A DNA stretch of 64,000 nt from Apus apus (taxonomy: Eukaryota > Chordata > Aves > Apodiformes > Apodidae). The stretch's first letter is position 1, and the number at the start of each line of letters is the position of its first letter. The position numbers and the translations under genes are program-made. Shown here piece by piece: positions 11,693 through 23,394 of the stretch. The DNA lies in assembly GCF_020740795.1 (NCBI RefSeq), contig NC_067312.1, forward strand, positions 38,478,905-38,542,904, given 5' to 3'. The notes beneath the pieces are model-generated. The model had not been told where the DNA came from. It made no database searches and saw only the letters and a list, made by a program, of their open reading frames with translations.

Positions 11693-13497
11693 TGTAGATA
11701 TGGATGAAGATGGTGCCCAGATTTTCAGAAATCTTGCAATTGTTGTTAGCAGATGCTAAGATCCTTCTGCGGGTGACAAACACTAATATACAACTCCTGT
11801 CCATTCCCTCAACAAGTAAGGGTTCATTTTATATCAGACGTGAATCAATGTGTAGATTTATGGTGTAATGATCCCCAAAGTTAGAATATGCCATAAGACT
11901 TCACAAAAACTTTTCAGTTAAGTAATATAAGTATCAATGTATATTGAAAACCATGAACATTTCTGGGGGTGGGCAGGGGGGCTGTCATCTTTGGAGATGT
12001 AGGTGAAAATCAACACATATAAAATATGCATGTTTAGATACTCCAAAATTTAATCTGGTCTAGTAATTTGCATTGCATATCAGACATAGAGTGAGTCACA
12101 GTAATAACAGACATGGAAACAGAAACTGCTTGCAAACAAGCTGCATATCAAAGATGAATATGAACCTTTGCAACTGGTTTGTTCTTATAACTTGACTCTT
12201 TCTGGACTCAGTTAAATGCATATTTGAATAACACTGTTGTTTTTAGAAATATGGTCAATGGGATTATTTCTGCCACCAGCCCCTGTGAGATCCCAGATAA
12301 CTCCTTCACTTGCCAGGGTATGATCAGAGCACCATATGGTCCTTTACTCATCCTCACATCACCATGCAATAGGTTGCTTCCCCTGTGCTTGACCTACACA
12401 CTCTGATACCCAGTTAGTGTGGTGTAATTTAAAATGGTTCTGACTTCAAAAAAGCAAAGAGTGAGGCATTTTTACACTCCAGAATTAAAAGAAGCAATAG
12501 ATATGCTACAGTGGCAAGGGGATGGGGCTTGGCATCCATAGGTATAAGCAAGAAAAGAAGGGAATGTGACAAACCTTCCCAAAAGGCTTTTCAGCTCTAA
12601 GAGTAATAAGGAATTGCATCTTTTCTCCAAAACATAACAGCAAGTAAAAGGCAGAGAGGGGAAATAAAGCAGTAGTCATACAAAATTCACTGCCTAGACT
12701 CTTAAGAATTAATTTGAAGTTTTAATTAGGGGGAGAAGACACTGGCACCAGGTAAAACACCACTGAAAGGCAAACAAACACAGCTCACTGGGCTCTGCAT
12801 ATCTCTTGTCTACACTTTCAAGCCTGTAACCAGCTAGCATTCCATTAATTTCCTTTAACAAGAGCCATGGTTCATGACTGTAACCTCCTCAAAGTCATTA
12901 ATCCACTGGCTTGGCACAAACACACACAAGCATGACTAATTTTACAGTTAAATTGAGCAGAGACTTTGCACAAAGTGCAAACAGGGGCCAGAAGTGTGGA
13001 AAGCTTTCCACCACACTCCTGCCCAAATCTGGGTGCTAGAAAAGGCAGCAGCTGGCTGACAAGCCAAGTCTTTGTCTGCTTTTGTTCCTAGAGCACACAT
13101 CAACCCTGCTACAAAACAGTCACAAGCTGACAAGTGAGTTGGTACGTTGATCTACTCAGCCCAGAACTGCTCACTAATTTCAGGCCATTTAATAGCACCA
13201 AGGCAAGCAGAGAAGCTGAAAATAAGTGGAGGCCTCAAGTGTGCACTGACTCTCTCTTTTAAAAGGAATGGTAAAATAAAGTAGTGTATGTGCTAAGCTG
13301 AGTTTCTAAGTCATAAGCTAAAACATTTTAATTTGGTGTGCCTGATTTTTAATTTTACAGTATTTCTGCTAATGGCTGCAGTGCTGCTCTACAGCCAGAG
13401 CAGGGAGCCTTCATACAAGCATGAATGACAGCAAATAGATTGAATATGTGGGTTAAATGGCAGGGTTGTTGTGATTTCTGTATCTCTGGAAGGGGGA
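11693..13497. other. Intergenic, no gene recognised
   Basis: AT-rich sequence without a recognisable gene or repeat. Open frames are short and lack splice context. Confidence 0.4.
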
Positions 13498-13775
13498 CAT
13501 AGAATTATAGAATGGATAAGGTTGGAAGGGACCTTACAGACCATCAGGTTCCAACCTCCCTGCTATGAGCAGAGACACCCCACACTAGACCAGACTGCAC
13601 AAAGCACCATCCAACCTGGCCTTAAAAACCTCCAGGGAAGAAGCTTCCATAACGTCCCTTGGCAACCTATTCCATTGCTACCCTCATAGTGAAGAATTTC
13701 TTCCTGATGTCTAACCTAAATCTCTCCTCTTTTAATTTATAACCACTACCCTTTGTCCAGTTTCATCAGAGAAGA
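13498..13775 (-). mobile_element. CR1 3' fragment
   Basis: Reads as the complement of a CR1 3' end: 'agaattatagaatgg' is the degenerate octamer end. It is followed by 'ttggaagggaccttacagac', 'ccaacctccctgctatgagc', the 'caccatccaacctggcctta' and 'aaaacctccagg' blocks, and 'gaatttcttcctgatgtcta'. Homology fades near 13770. Only the last RT codons and the 3' UTR are present. Confidence 0.9.
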
Positions 13776-14745
13776 TGCAAAGTGGGGAAGAAACCCTGGG
13801 CCACAGCCCAGGCCAACATGATAAGGCAGATGGTAGAGCTAGCTTTACTTTCCTACTGCCTTTCCATGATCCTATTTTCAGTACAGGTTTAAGAGATAGA
13901 CGTCTTGGAAAACTTCCATATATAGCATCAATGAAAAGCTTCTGGTACACTCCAAGATAGAAAGGTACCAAGACCCTTGGGCCGTTCTTAGGGTCTCCAC
14001 AGATATATCACTGGTATCATCTTTGAAACCTTTCCCAACTCAACCTATTTTCTGTGCAGCAGACTCATTGTGTCTAGGCCTGGACTAGAAATATAAAAAA
14101 GGATCTATTTTCCATTCGGTGTAGTTCAGTCAATACAGCTTAGCACCTTTGAGGGACCACTAAAGCCTAAACTGAAAAAAAGGCAGGTAAGCTGTGTAGG
14201 CTGTAGGTAAGCAAATGCCATGAGGATTTTCCCACTGTGTTGTTAAGCAGAGGATGAAGTGCTCAGGCAGGACACTCTCTGTTGCTCCTATAATACCATC
14301 TTGCTGACAGTGTAAATCAAATTTCCACCAAGTAATGACCAAAAGGCTGCCCTGAACTGACTCACTCACAGCCTCACCAGCCATGGACAATCCCCTGCTT
14401 ATGCCCTGGCTGGCAGCAGTGTTTACCTGCCCCCAAGGAAAGGTCTGGTTGCTCTCCCTTGCCTTATTGTCACAGGGCAGAGTCCCAGAACCTGAATTTA
14501 TAGCAGAAAAAAACAACATAACTCCACACAGTACTGGGGTTAATTTTGCTGTGCAGAGGGAAGTGACTGATGCCCAATACTCAGCCACAAAAATTTCTGT
14601 GTGTCTGTTGGTAGGGCAAGGAGAGATGCTATGACTAAAGTTGACATTATTGTCATTTTCTATGGGAATTGCTCTGAGAGGGTAAAACTAGAAGAAAGTC
14701 TGTAGGTAGAATTTCTATAGATTTTTTGTTTTCCATTCATTACTA
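13776..14745. other. Intergenic, no gene recognised
   Basis: No gene supported. Two opposed open frames at 14160-14588 (minus) and 14383-14634 (plus) overlap and have no domain signature. Confidence 0.4.
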
Positions 14746-15625
14746 CGGTGTTGTGAGCCAATGCCAGGGGGGCTACCGGCTGTCAGGTGCTTTCATGACT
14801 TCCCCCCCCAATATGGAGGGGCTGTTGAATGAGCCCGAGGGTCACACATAGCACTTGCCTCTCACAGAGGAACGGCCGCTGCAGGACTGTGTTTTAAAGT
14901 GGTGGTTAGAATGTACCCCCACCAGGCTCACAAATTGCTGCTGAGACCAAGGTTTACTACATGAATTAATTGGTTTATTAAGGGTTAACACAAACTGAGG
15001 GATGATGTTTAGGGAAAATGTAAATGTAAATGGCTATCAGTGATATATATATATATATATCACATATAAATATATGCTATATACGTATACATGTATATGC
15101 ATATATATAGTAAGAAAGTGTCCTTTAGGGAGGAAATGCAAAAGGCTCTGTGCTTTTAAGGCATTCTCTCCAAGAGAGGGCTGAGGACCAAAGGGAGGAG
15201 GCAGGAAGCCCTGACGTTAGACCTCCTTAAGAGGTCACGCTGTGTGTGCAAGTATGAGGAGAGGAGGCCCCGTCTTGGAAGGCAGGGCGGCAGGTCGGTG
15301 GTGTCGGAGGGGCAGCCTCTCGGCAGCGGGTGCAGCAGCCGCTGGTTTCCCCTCAACCGGCAGCAACACGGGGAGGGGGCTCTGGCCCCGACCCCAGGGC
15401 TCGGGACCCCGGCACACTCAGCGCTGAGGCTCAGGCTGGACCCAGGGCAGGCAGGCAGGCTCCCAGCACCAGTGTCCGCAGCAGGGGGGTGTCCCAGGCA
15501 GAAAGCGTCCGAACGAGCCGCAGGGAGGAGGGAAGGGCCCACCTGCTGCACTCGCCGCCTTTGATACCCCCTGACCCACCTGTCCCCTCAGTGTCACTGC
15601 TCAGAGCCAGTGAGCATCCATGAGC
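14746..15625. other. GC-rich block of unknown origin adjoining a TA repeat
   Basis: The composition changes abruptly from the flanking AT-rich DNA. A unit beginning near 'tgttgtgagccaatgccagg' (14749) runs through a TA repeat into a GC-rich stretch (about 15230-15600) with many CpGs, and then AT-rich DNA returns. Open frames occur on both strands in the GC-rich part, as expected from base composition rather than selection. The abrupt edges suggest an inserted element, possibly an LTR-class retroelement fragment. I found no target duplication or RT motif, so the identity is unproven. Confidence 0.35.
15042..15110. repeat. (TA)n microsatellite, imperfect
   Basis: About nine uninterrupted AT units (15043-15060) are followed by a degenerate alternating purine-pyrimidine stretch to about 15109 containing tacgtatac and catgtatatgcat. 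It lies inside the unassigned block. Confidence 0.9.
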
Positions 15626-16132
15626 CCCAAGTTAGGGTGGTGACTACCAGGGGCAAAGTCTGACTTGTTGTCCATCCTTTCTGTCCCGTACCACATCTGT
15701 TGTTTTGGTTTCAGTTGTCCTTGAGAAGCAAGTCTGGTTTAGTCCATTAGCTGGGAATAATCAGCACAAGGCCTTCGCTGGCTTAGAAGGCATTTTGTTT
15801 AGACTTATGTGGGAAGAAAAGAACAGTTTCCCACATCCAGTTTCATTACTTCATATTATTTTATAATTTTATCCATAATGACCTTAATCCTTGCTGCACT
15901 TAAGACTAACAATCTTGAAAATGTTCTGGGATATACAGCCTCAAGTGTAGTGGGTGTACACAGTTTCCTTTAATAGTAAAACAGGTATTTTTCCCAGGGT
16001 ATAGAAAACAAAAGCAGATATGACAAAATGCACATTATAATCTCTTAATGGTTCAGGTGCCCTGATGCCCTGAGGCTGTTAATGTCATCTTCTATGCTTT
16101 GGCATCTTTGGTACCTTCCTTTGGAAGAAGTA
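15626..16132. other. Intergenic, nothing recognised
   Basis: AT-rich sequence between the GC-rich block and the next CR1 copy. I see no gene and no repeat. Confidence 0.4.
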
Positions 16133-16680
16133 TCACAGAACATTAGGGGTTGGAAGGGACCTCTGAAAATCAGAGTCCAACCCCTCTGCCAAAGCAGGAC
16201 CAAAAAACTAGGGCAGATGGCTCAGAAAGGCATCCAGACAGGTCTTGAAAGTCTCCAGGGAAGGAGACTCCACAATCTCTCTGGGGAGCCTGTTCCAGTG
16301 CTCTGTAACCCTCATATTAAAGAAGGTTCTTCCTCATGTTGAGGTGGAACTTCCTATGCTTGAGTTTGAGTCCATTGCCTCTCATCCTGTCCCAGGGCAC
16401 AAGTGAAAAGAGGTTGTCCCTGCCTTCTTGATGCTCAGACCTCAGGTATTTATAGACATTATTTAGGCCCCCCCTCAATCTTCTCCTCTCTAAACTGGAA
16501 AGCCCCAGGTTTCTCAGCCTGTCTTCACAAGGCAGGTGTTCCAGTCCCTTAATCATCCTCATAGCTTCTGTTGGACTTTGTCAGGTAGATCCCTGTCCCT
16601 CTTGAACTGGGGAGCCCAGAACTGGACACAATACTCCAAGTGAAGTCTCACCAGGGCTGAGTAGAGGGGGAGGAGAAGTA
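16133..16680 (-). mobile_element. CR1 LINE fragment (RT C-terminus plus 3' UTR)
   Basis: The complement of a CR1 3' end starts at 'cacagaacattaggggttgg' (16134). It continues through 'gagactccacaatctctctg', 'ggcaggtgttccagtccctt' and 'gcccagaactggacacaata'. The minus-strand frame 16562-16317 keeps a [20 protein letters not shown] thumb block. Homology ends around 16675, so this copy is 5'-truncated. Confidence 0.9.
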
Positions 16681-18390
16681 ATTATCTTTATTGCCTGTTC
16701 ACCATATCATCAGTCTCCCTGAAACAAAACAACTGGTATTTGGTATCCTCTGCCCACAGCTGTTTCCACAGGTTTCTGGTTAGGCTCAGTAAATGCTGCA
16801 TTTTTCTGGCTTTGGCCCTTTTCTGTTGTCCTAATTGCCAGTATGCAATGCTCAATAGTTTCTGTTTTGATCCACCTGTCAGTCAAAGTTTCACCATCAA
16901 TTACAAAAGGAACCAAGTTACATATGTGATAATATACTAGCCCTAATTACACTTCTCTGTCAGCCATCATCTTTTATAATGACTTCTTAACCTTAGTTAC
17001 ATCATTTTAACTACTTTGGGATTATTATTGTGAGACTAATAACAATCATATTTGTGTTTCTTTTGGTTCTTCTTAGAATTACTCAGCCAATTTCCTAAGC
17101 ACCCCTTTATCTCCACACACATCTTTGATCCTATCACTACTTGGATTCAATTCCACTTTACTCATTATAGCTCCAATATTGATAAGTATGCCAGTCAACT
17201 GACTGGGCTATGCACTTTGTGACTCAAGTGAAGTGGGGCCCTAAAAGAACCCTGGATCTCAGCGTGTCATCTGAGTTTGTACCTGATGAGTAGCTCTGGG
17301 GAAGAAACAGAAAGTGGCAGATATGACCTGTTTGCTGGCTTTCAGGCCAGTAGAGATGTGCATTTACTGGCAGACTCCCAGTCTGCCTGCATGCACCACA
17401 CTGCCCCAGTAGCACATGGGTGCCTAGGTTCCCCATCTGATCTCCCATCCCTCTGGTGTACCCATCCCACATGGCAGCACTTCCACTCCTAACTCTCTTT
17501 TTTTTTTACCAAAGATTGTGCTTTTCCACTGACAATAGGGAAGCACTTTTTATCTCAAATGGTTTCATAATTTTCAAAGGACATGGGAAGAAGGTTAAGT
17601 GAATCAAAACAACTTAGAAGATGCTAGTGTTATTGTTAAGCCTGCAAACAGGTTACAACATAGACATCTCTGTCTTTGGTAGAGAAAGCTTCCCCTTACA
17701 CAAAGTTTGCAATATTACCCTGACAAATCACTCCTGTTACAGCAGAGTACCTCTGGCATTAGTGCAATAAAAACTCTTTCCTATTCCTCTTACAAAGGAA
17801 AGACTCCACATGGAAGAAAACATAGTTTTGTCATTATAGAAGCAATGGCTTTCTTCAATGTGTACAAAAGGACCTTGCACAGCTTCTTTCTGAAGAGTCA
17901 GTGATGGTAGAGAGGTCTTGTAAAATAGCCCTGCAAGTGATCTGTAAATGTCATTACTGTGAACTTGTGGACACAGAACTGGGTGAAGCAGCAAGGTTCT
18001 CAATTTCAACAGGACTGAGAATCCAAAGCCCCAGGAGTCCAGTGCAATCTGATAATTTTTGAGTTAAGTCCTTGGTGGCTGTCTAGCTCTAAAATCTGCT
18101 TTAGTCATAAAATGTGAGACTTAAAAAATAAAATGTGATGCTAAGTCAACATGTTCAACTAAAGTTTGGTACATAAATACGTACTTACATACTGACATGC
18201 TTTCTAGAAGTGTTCAGCATAATTCCCACTTTGATCCCAGTACAGCCAGCCCTCTTCAGATCCCTAGCCTCTAGGGCTTTCTAAAAGAAGAGGGAAATAT
18301 AATGAGATGATCAGCAGAAAAATGACTATGCATTTAATCTAGCAATACTATAGACCAATATGAACATCACTGGAATTTTTTTCATTTCAG
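16681..18390. other. Intergenic, no gene recognised
   Basis: AT-rich DNA with short open frames only, plus a poly-T run near 17500. No feature can be supported before the exon-like block at 18391. Confidence 0.4.
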
Positions 18391-18519
18391 ATTAAAATGC
18401 AAGGGAGCATGCAGCACTACCCAAAATGGCAGGACAGTCTCCAAGGGAGCCTGGATAGACAGTTCTCCCTGCTGCATCGGCATTCCCCTTCTGTATCGTT
18501 GTCTTCTATTCAAGCTCAG
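18391..18519 (+). other. Candidate orphan exon (43 open codons, phase 0/0)
   Basis: A 129-base block is preceded by a good polypyrimidine tract and acceptor ('gaatttttttcatttcag') and followed by a consensus donor ('ctcag|gtaaac'). It is open throughout in the frame starting at its first base and is exactly 43 codons long, so it could be included or skipped without a frame change. The peptide is rich in Ser, Gln and His and contains WQDSLQGSLDRQFSLLHRHS and SPSVSLSSIQ. I do not recognise the protein. No neighbouring exon of the same gene was found, so it could be a real exon of a long gene, a lncRNA exon, or chance. Inference only. Confidence 0.3.
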
Positions 18520-19058
18520 GTAAACGCTATCTTTATTCTTTTACAAACAAATAATCTTTATTATTTTATTTGTAGTAAGTTTACCAAAGGGAAAAGCAGA
18601 AGTCAGAAACTGATGCCATCAGGTATGTGCAAGAGGTCAGTTATGCATAGAAAAATAAGTCTCCTTGTGAAATGAAGAGACAAGAAGCATAAAGTTTTCC
18701 CCAAGTATGTGGTGCCTTTCAAGTGCAATGAAGGAGATGCTTTCTCACATTTGCTGATTTTGCTAATGTATTATGTTTCAAACTGCATTCTCAGTAGTGA
18801 TTGCATGCTTTTTCCAAAAGTATCTTACTTTTGGATGAATAACATGAACGACAAACTGACAGATTAATGAAAATTACCTGCATCTGGTTACATTTACAAG
18901 ACTTTTAAAGCAGATGAAGTTACAGAGTTTAAAGACTTGCAAAACAAGCAGACATTACCTTATGAAAAGTCTGAGGCAAACAGCTTCTGGCTGAAAGAAC
19001 TTCATAAATGTTTTTAAATTCACAGCTTCAGTAAACAACTTCTGTTCCACAGCAGAGA
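18520..19058. other. Intergenic or putative intronic, nothing recognised
   Basis: AT-rich sequence between the exon-like block and the next CR1. No repeat or gene recognised. Confidence 0.4.
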
Positions 19059-21130
19059 GTCACAGAATCTTAGGGGTTGGAAGGGACCTTGAAAGATCAT
19101 CTAGTCCAACCCCCCTGCCAGAGCAGGATCACACAGAGCACATCACACAGAAACACGTACAGACAGGTTTTGAATGTCTCTAGTGAAGGAGACTCCACAA
19201 CCTCTCTGGGCAGCCTGTTCCAGTGCTCTGTCACTCTCACAATAAAGAAGTTCTTCCTGATGTTTACATGGATCTTCCTATGCTCCAGTTTATACCCACT
19301 GCCCCTTGGCTATCACTGGACATCACTGAAAAAAGCCTGCCTCCATCCTCCTGACACTTGCCCTTAGCACATTTGTAAACATTGATGAGGTCACCCCTCA
19401 GTCTCCTCCAAGCTAAACAGACCCAGCTCCCTCAGGTTTTCCTCATAAGGGAGATATTCCACTCCTGTAATCATCTTTGTGGCTCTGCGCTGAACTCTTT
19501 CAAGCAGTTCCCTGTCCTTCTTGAACTGTGGGGCCCAGAACTGAACACACTACTCGAGATGCGGCCTCCCCAAGGCAGAATAGAGGGGAGGAGAACCTCC
19601 CTTGACCTACTAACCACACCCTTTCTAATATACTCCAGGATACCATTGGCCTTCTTGGCCACAAGGACACATGGCTGGCTCATGGTCATCCTCCTGTCCA
19701 CCAGCACCCCCAGGTCCCTTTCTCCTACACTGCTCTCCAGACGGTCAGCCCCCAACATGTACTGGCCCATGGGGTTGTTCTTCCCCAGATGCAAGACTCT
19801 ACACTTGCCCTTGTTGAATTTCATCAAGTTTCTCCCCGCCCAGCTCTCCAGCCTGTCTAGGTCTCACTGAATGGCAGCACAGCCTTCTGGTGTGTCAGCC
19901 AAACCTCCCAGTTTGCTGTCATTAGCAAACTTGCTGAGGGTATATTCTGTTCCCTCATCCAGGTCGTTGATGAAAATACTGAATTGTACTGAAGGAGAAA
20001 TTCTGGGGAGCAAAACTCAGACCACTGATCAATTAATGGGAGGAGATATTCTGGCCCTTGTAGGTCGTAAACCATGGGAATAGAATGCAGCTAGGTGAAG
20101 TGGAAAAGCACTGACCCTGAGAAGCAGATAGTAAGAAGCCGCAGTAAATCTAACTAAGGCTATATTAGCAGAGGAATGTGCTAAGCCTGCGTTTAGATAA
20201 GGAATCTTGCGCTTAGCTAAAAAAGTAGCATTTTGACAAAGGCAGCCGATATGGAGTTACACTGAAAGCATGACTGGCGCGTGAACAGGTTAAGGGAACC
20301 AATGAAACAGGAACAGGATAAGCATGGACAGTGAAAATGTGTATAAAACGCAGCCTGTGTATAAAATAAATTACATTTTGCTTGCATCAAGCTGCGTCCC
20401 ATCTCTCAATCGCTGCGTTGTACCAGTCCCAGTACCGACCCCTAAGGGACTCCACTAGTCACCAACCTCCAACTAGATTATGTCCCATTGACCACAACTC
20501 TCTGACTTCTTCCTTTCAACCAGTTCATGATCCACCTCACTACCTGACCATCAAGAGCACACTTCCTCAGTTTATCTACAAGAATGCTGTGGGAGACAGT
20601 GTCAAATGCTTTACTGAAATCAAGATAAACCACATCTACCACCCTACCATCATCTATCCACCTAGTTACTTCCTCATAGAAGGCTATAAGGTTGGTCAAA
20701 CATGACTTTCCCTTCATAAAACCATTCTGACTGCTCTTAATGACCCCCTCATCCTTGATATGCCTACAGATAGTGACAAGAAGTTATTCCATCACCTTGC
20801 CAGGGATGGAGGTGAGGCTGACCGGTCTATAGTTACCCAGGTCTTCCTTCTTGCCCTTCTTGTAGACTGGAGTGACATTTGCTATCCTCCAGTCCTCAGG
20901 CACCTCTCCTGTTGCGTACAACTTACCAAAGATGATGGACAGTGGCCTAGCAATGACCTCTGCCAGTTTCCTCAGCACACACGGGTGCATTCCATCCGGA
21001 CCCATTGATTTATGGATGTCTAGATTGCTCAACTGATCCCTAACCCAATCCTCATCTACCAAAGCAAACTGCTTCTTTATCCTGACTTTTTCTGGGACTA
21101 AGAACACTGAACTGGCATGCAAAGAATTCA
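19059..21130 (-). mobile_element. CR1 LINE, interrupted by a 428-bp insertion
   Basis: The complementary 3' end begins at 'tcacagaatcttaggggttg'. The copy extends 5' through thumb and palm (19471-19960) and, after an unrelated segment at 19990-20417, resumes at 'cagtcccagtaccgacccct' with the rest of RT (20424-21130). Blocks seen include KFNKGKCRVLHLG, DVVYLDFSKAFDTVSHSIL, SLTSIPGKVME and [13 protein letters not shown]. The catalytic FADD motif reads FANDSKL (about 19925-19950), so it is inactive. The 5' edge, near 21125, is just upstream of the RT N-terminus. Confidence 0.9.
19984..20423 (+). mobile_element. Solo-LTR-like insertion (19990-20417) with 6-bp target duplication
   Basis: The segment splits a CR1 copy exactly and is bounded by direct copies of ttgtac (19984-19989 and 20418-20423). 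It starts with TG, as retroviral LTRs do, but ends CG rather than CA. Near its 3' end it has a TATA-like 'tgtataaaacgcagcc' (20340-20355), then AATAAA in 'ataaaataaattacatttt', then about 50 bases. This order (U3, TATA, R, poly(A) signal, U5) is that of an endogenous-retrovirus LTR read on the plus strand. No internal gag-pol is present, so it is best read as a solo LTR. The family is not identified. Confidence 0.65.
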
Positions 21131-21131
21131 T
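20478..21131 (-). pseudogene. CR1 RT N-terminal remnant (5' of the LTR insertion)
   Basis: Two minus-strand frames (21131-20784 and 20717-20478) give the fingers and early palm of CR1 [55 protein letters not shown] and YLDFSKAFDTVSHSIL. A gap with a frame change at 20717-20784 disables the frame. The C-terminal half of the same RT is at 19471-19989, beyond the inserted LTR. Confidence 0.8.
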
Positions 21132-21187
21132 TTGCAGGAGATGAAACTGTCTGCTATGGGAAACCAGTGGCTGTGAAAATTAGACTA

Positions 21188-21342
21188 ATCACAGAATCAC
21201 AGAATGTCTTGGGTTGGAAGGGACCTACAAAGGACATCTAGTCCAACTGCCCTACCATAAGCAGGGACAACTCCGACTAGACCAGATTGCTCAGAGTCCC
21301 ATGAAGCTTGACTTTGTCCACAAATAGACCTGGGAGGCCTAG
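21188..21342 (-). mobile_element. CR1 3' fragment, short
   Basis: Begins 'tcacagaatcacagaatgtc', then 'ttgggttggaagggacctac', 'atctagtccaactgccctac' and 'cataagcagggacaactccg', in complementary orientation. It lies about 60 bases beyond the 5' edge of the split CR1 copy and has the same orientation. It is a separate, severely truncated insertion, because it has its own 3' terminus. Confidence 0.88.
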
Positions 21343-21720
21343 CAGGGTCTGTACAGCTACACAGAATTTGGTCACCACCAAATTGCACTAATAAGGACAT
21401 TACTCTGCAGTACTGAATCAACAGGGGCTGCAAATCCACCTGCTTAATAATGCAGCTTGTCTGCTTATCTCAGCCCTCTTACCCCATAATCTGTCCACAT
21501 TATAGCCACAACTTCCATCTGTAGATAGATTTTTTCCTTTGTGAAAAATGATAACTCGTTGACTCTCCAGGACTAAAACCTGGTCACCTTTCAGGCTTTC
21601 TATATCAGAATGATTGGTCATACCATATCACAAGTACAGTTTGATCTTTGCCTGGGAAATGCCCCAAAATACAGAGAAATCTCACAAGGAAAAGGGAGGC
21701 AAGGTTAAATTGTCGCAGTA

Positions 21721-21792
21721 AACCAAAACAAAACAAGCAAACAAACAAAAAAAACCCAACAAACAAAACACATGCAAAAAACCCACAACACA
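21721..21792. repeat. A/C-rich low-complexity tract, (AAAC)n-like
   Basis: Runs of aaccaaaacaaaacaagcaa, acaaacaaaaaaaacccaac and aaacaaaacac make an imperfect AAAC/AACA repeat of about 70 bases. Confidence 0.85.
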
Positions 21793-22359
21793 TTAAACAC
21801 AGAGTCTGAGAGAACACATCTGACTCCTATTTTAATGTAGCAAAAAAATCCAGAAAATTAAGATGATCAGGAGAAGTAGACTACCAGAACTGCACTTTTC
21901 TCAGGAAAATAATTGTAAGGAAGATGCACAGTTGAACAAAGCAAACAATCTGTCTTATCTCAGTCAATAAAGATAAAAGAAAAAACACCCAATGCCCCCA
22001 GCAGCTAACTGATGCTTTGGTATAATTCGCTAACACTTTAGAATGACATCTTCAACAGTGCTCTGAATTGCCATAATTCTGCCTTCATCCCAGTTTACAG
22101 TAAGAAAACATAAAAGTCATTGGAATTTGTTCTTTTGACTGTGAAGCAACAAGAATTAAAACCATGGAGAGATTTTCTACATTTCCAACATCAGTGTAAC
22201 TTAAGCACTTTTTCTCAGCAATCATTCAGCTATTCTGAATCTCCATTGATGTAACTAAGACCAGAACTGGGTCCAAGAAAAAAAAATTGAAAAAAAATTA
22301 TTTAAGTTTTGTGGATTTACCTATGACATATTTTCACCCAGCTGAAATTACAGTGTGCT

Positions 22360-22412
22360 ACCAAAAAAAAAAAAAAAATCCATTAAAAAAACCCAAAACA
22401 CCAAAACCCAAA
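22360..22412. repeat. A-rich / (CCAAAA)n tract
   Basis: An A run of about 16 (22363-22378) is followed by 'ttaaaaaaacccaaaacacc' and 'aaaacccaaac'. It could be a decayed poly(A)-type tail or a simple repeat, and no retroelement body is visible beside it. Confidence 0.7.
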
Positions 22413-23394
22413 CATTTGGAATTTTACTGAGAATCAGATTTATCTCCCATACACACTTTTGATACAACATAAGAGTCTTTCATTTTTATTTTATTGATGC
22501 ACATATATAAGTTCAACAGGCTCCTTTTCCAAAGAACGCATAGACAGCCAAGATTGAAATGGAGAACATGAAAGAGAATAATGCAAAATATAAAGCAACT
22601 AGGGAAAACTAAGGAGAGCCCTCAAGGGCATTACACAGATCAATAGTAGAAAAATATTTTAAGATCATGAAAAAAATATTGAAGTTAGTTACAAGATCTG
22701 AAATTAATCTATTCATTATTTATAATAATTATAAAAAATATTATAAAACTCATTTACCAGCAATAAAGACTTCAATAAATTAACAACGCACATATCCATT
22801 TCAGGACACTGGGCTGATAATGTTGCTAGTGAAATTATGTAAACTTTTTTTTTTTTGTCAGGCAACAGCTTCTGACAAATCACTCGGAAAGCAGTAGTTT
22901 TATTAAAATGCACATCTATTTCTACTCATACTACATTCTGCAAATTGCATACTTCACAGATGTAAAACATGACTATGTTCATAAAGCTAAGAGTTAAGTC
23001 TATGCAACAGAGCTTAGACAGGCTGAGATAGAAACAGCACATCCCCAGCTCATACTCTATACTCATATTTCAGCACACAGCCTGTCCCTGTGGACTGGCA
23101 GCAGAAGATTCAGGAAAAAGATTTAGATGAAAGAGAAAGGTCTCCAATTTGATGCACTTAAAGTTGAATATTCATTGCTTAATACAACACAATCAGTGTT
23201 TGCAATATATGAGTCTTGTTTAAAAATCTTTAGTAATTGCTTTACAAAATCAATTTTATTTTTTTTTTAAACACTACTAAACATGTATGAAATCTAAGGT
23301 GCCTCTTGGTGTACAACACATTGTTATTTCTGTGAATGCTGTGAAAATATTTTCTTATAGCAACCGGATTTGGTGGGTGTGATTGACTGACACA

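Larger units (their letters stand above)
21343..23394. other. Intergenic, AT-rich
   Basis: No gene recognised. Contains A/C-rich simple sequence at 21721-21790 and 22363-22412 (see separate entries) and poly-T runs near 22850 and 23263. Confidence 0.4.

Noticed and set aside
19382..19870. 162-codon plus-strand frame
   Set aside because: It is antisense to the CR1 RT C-terminus.
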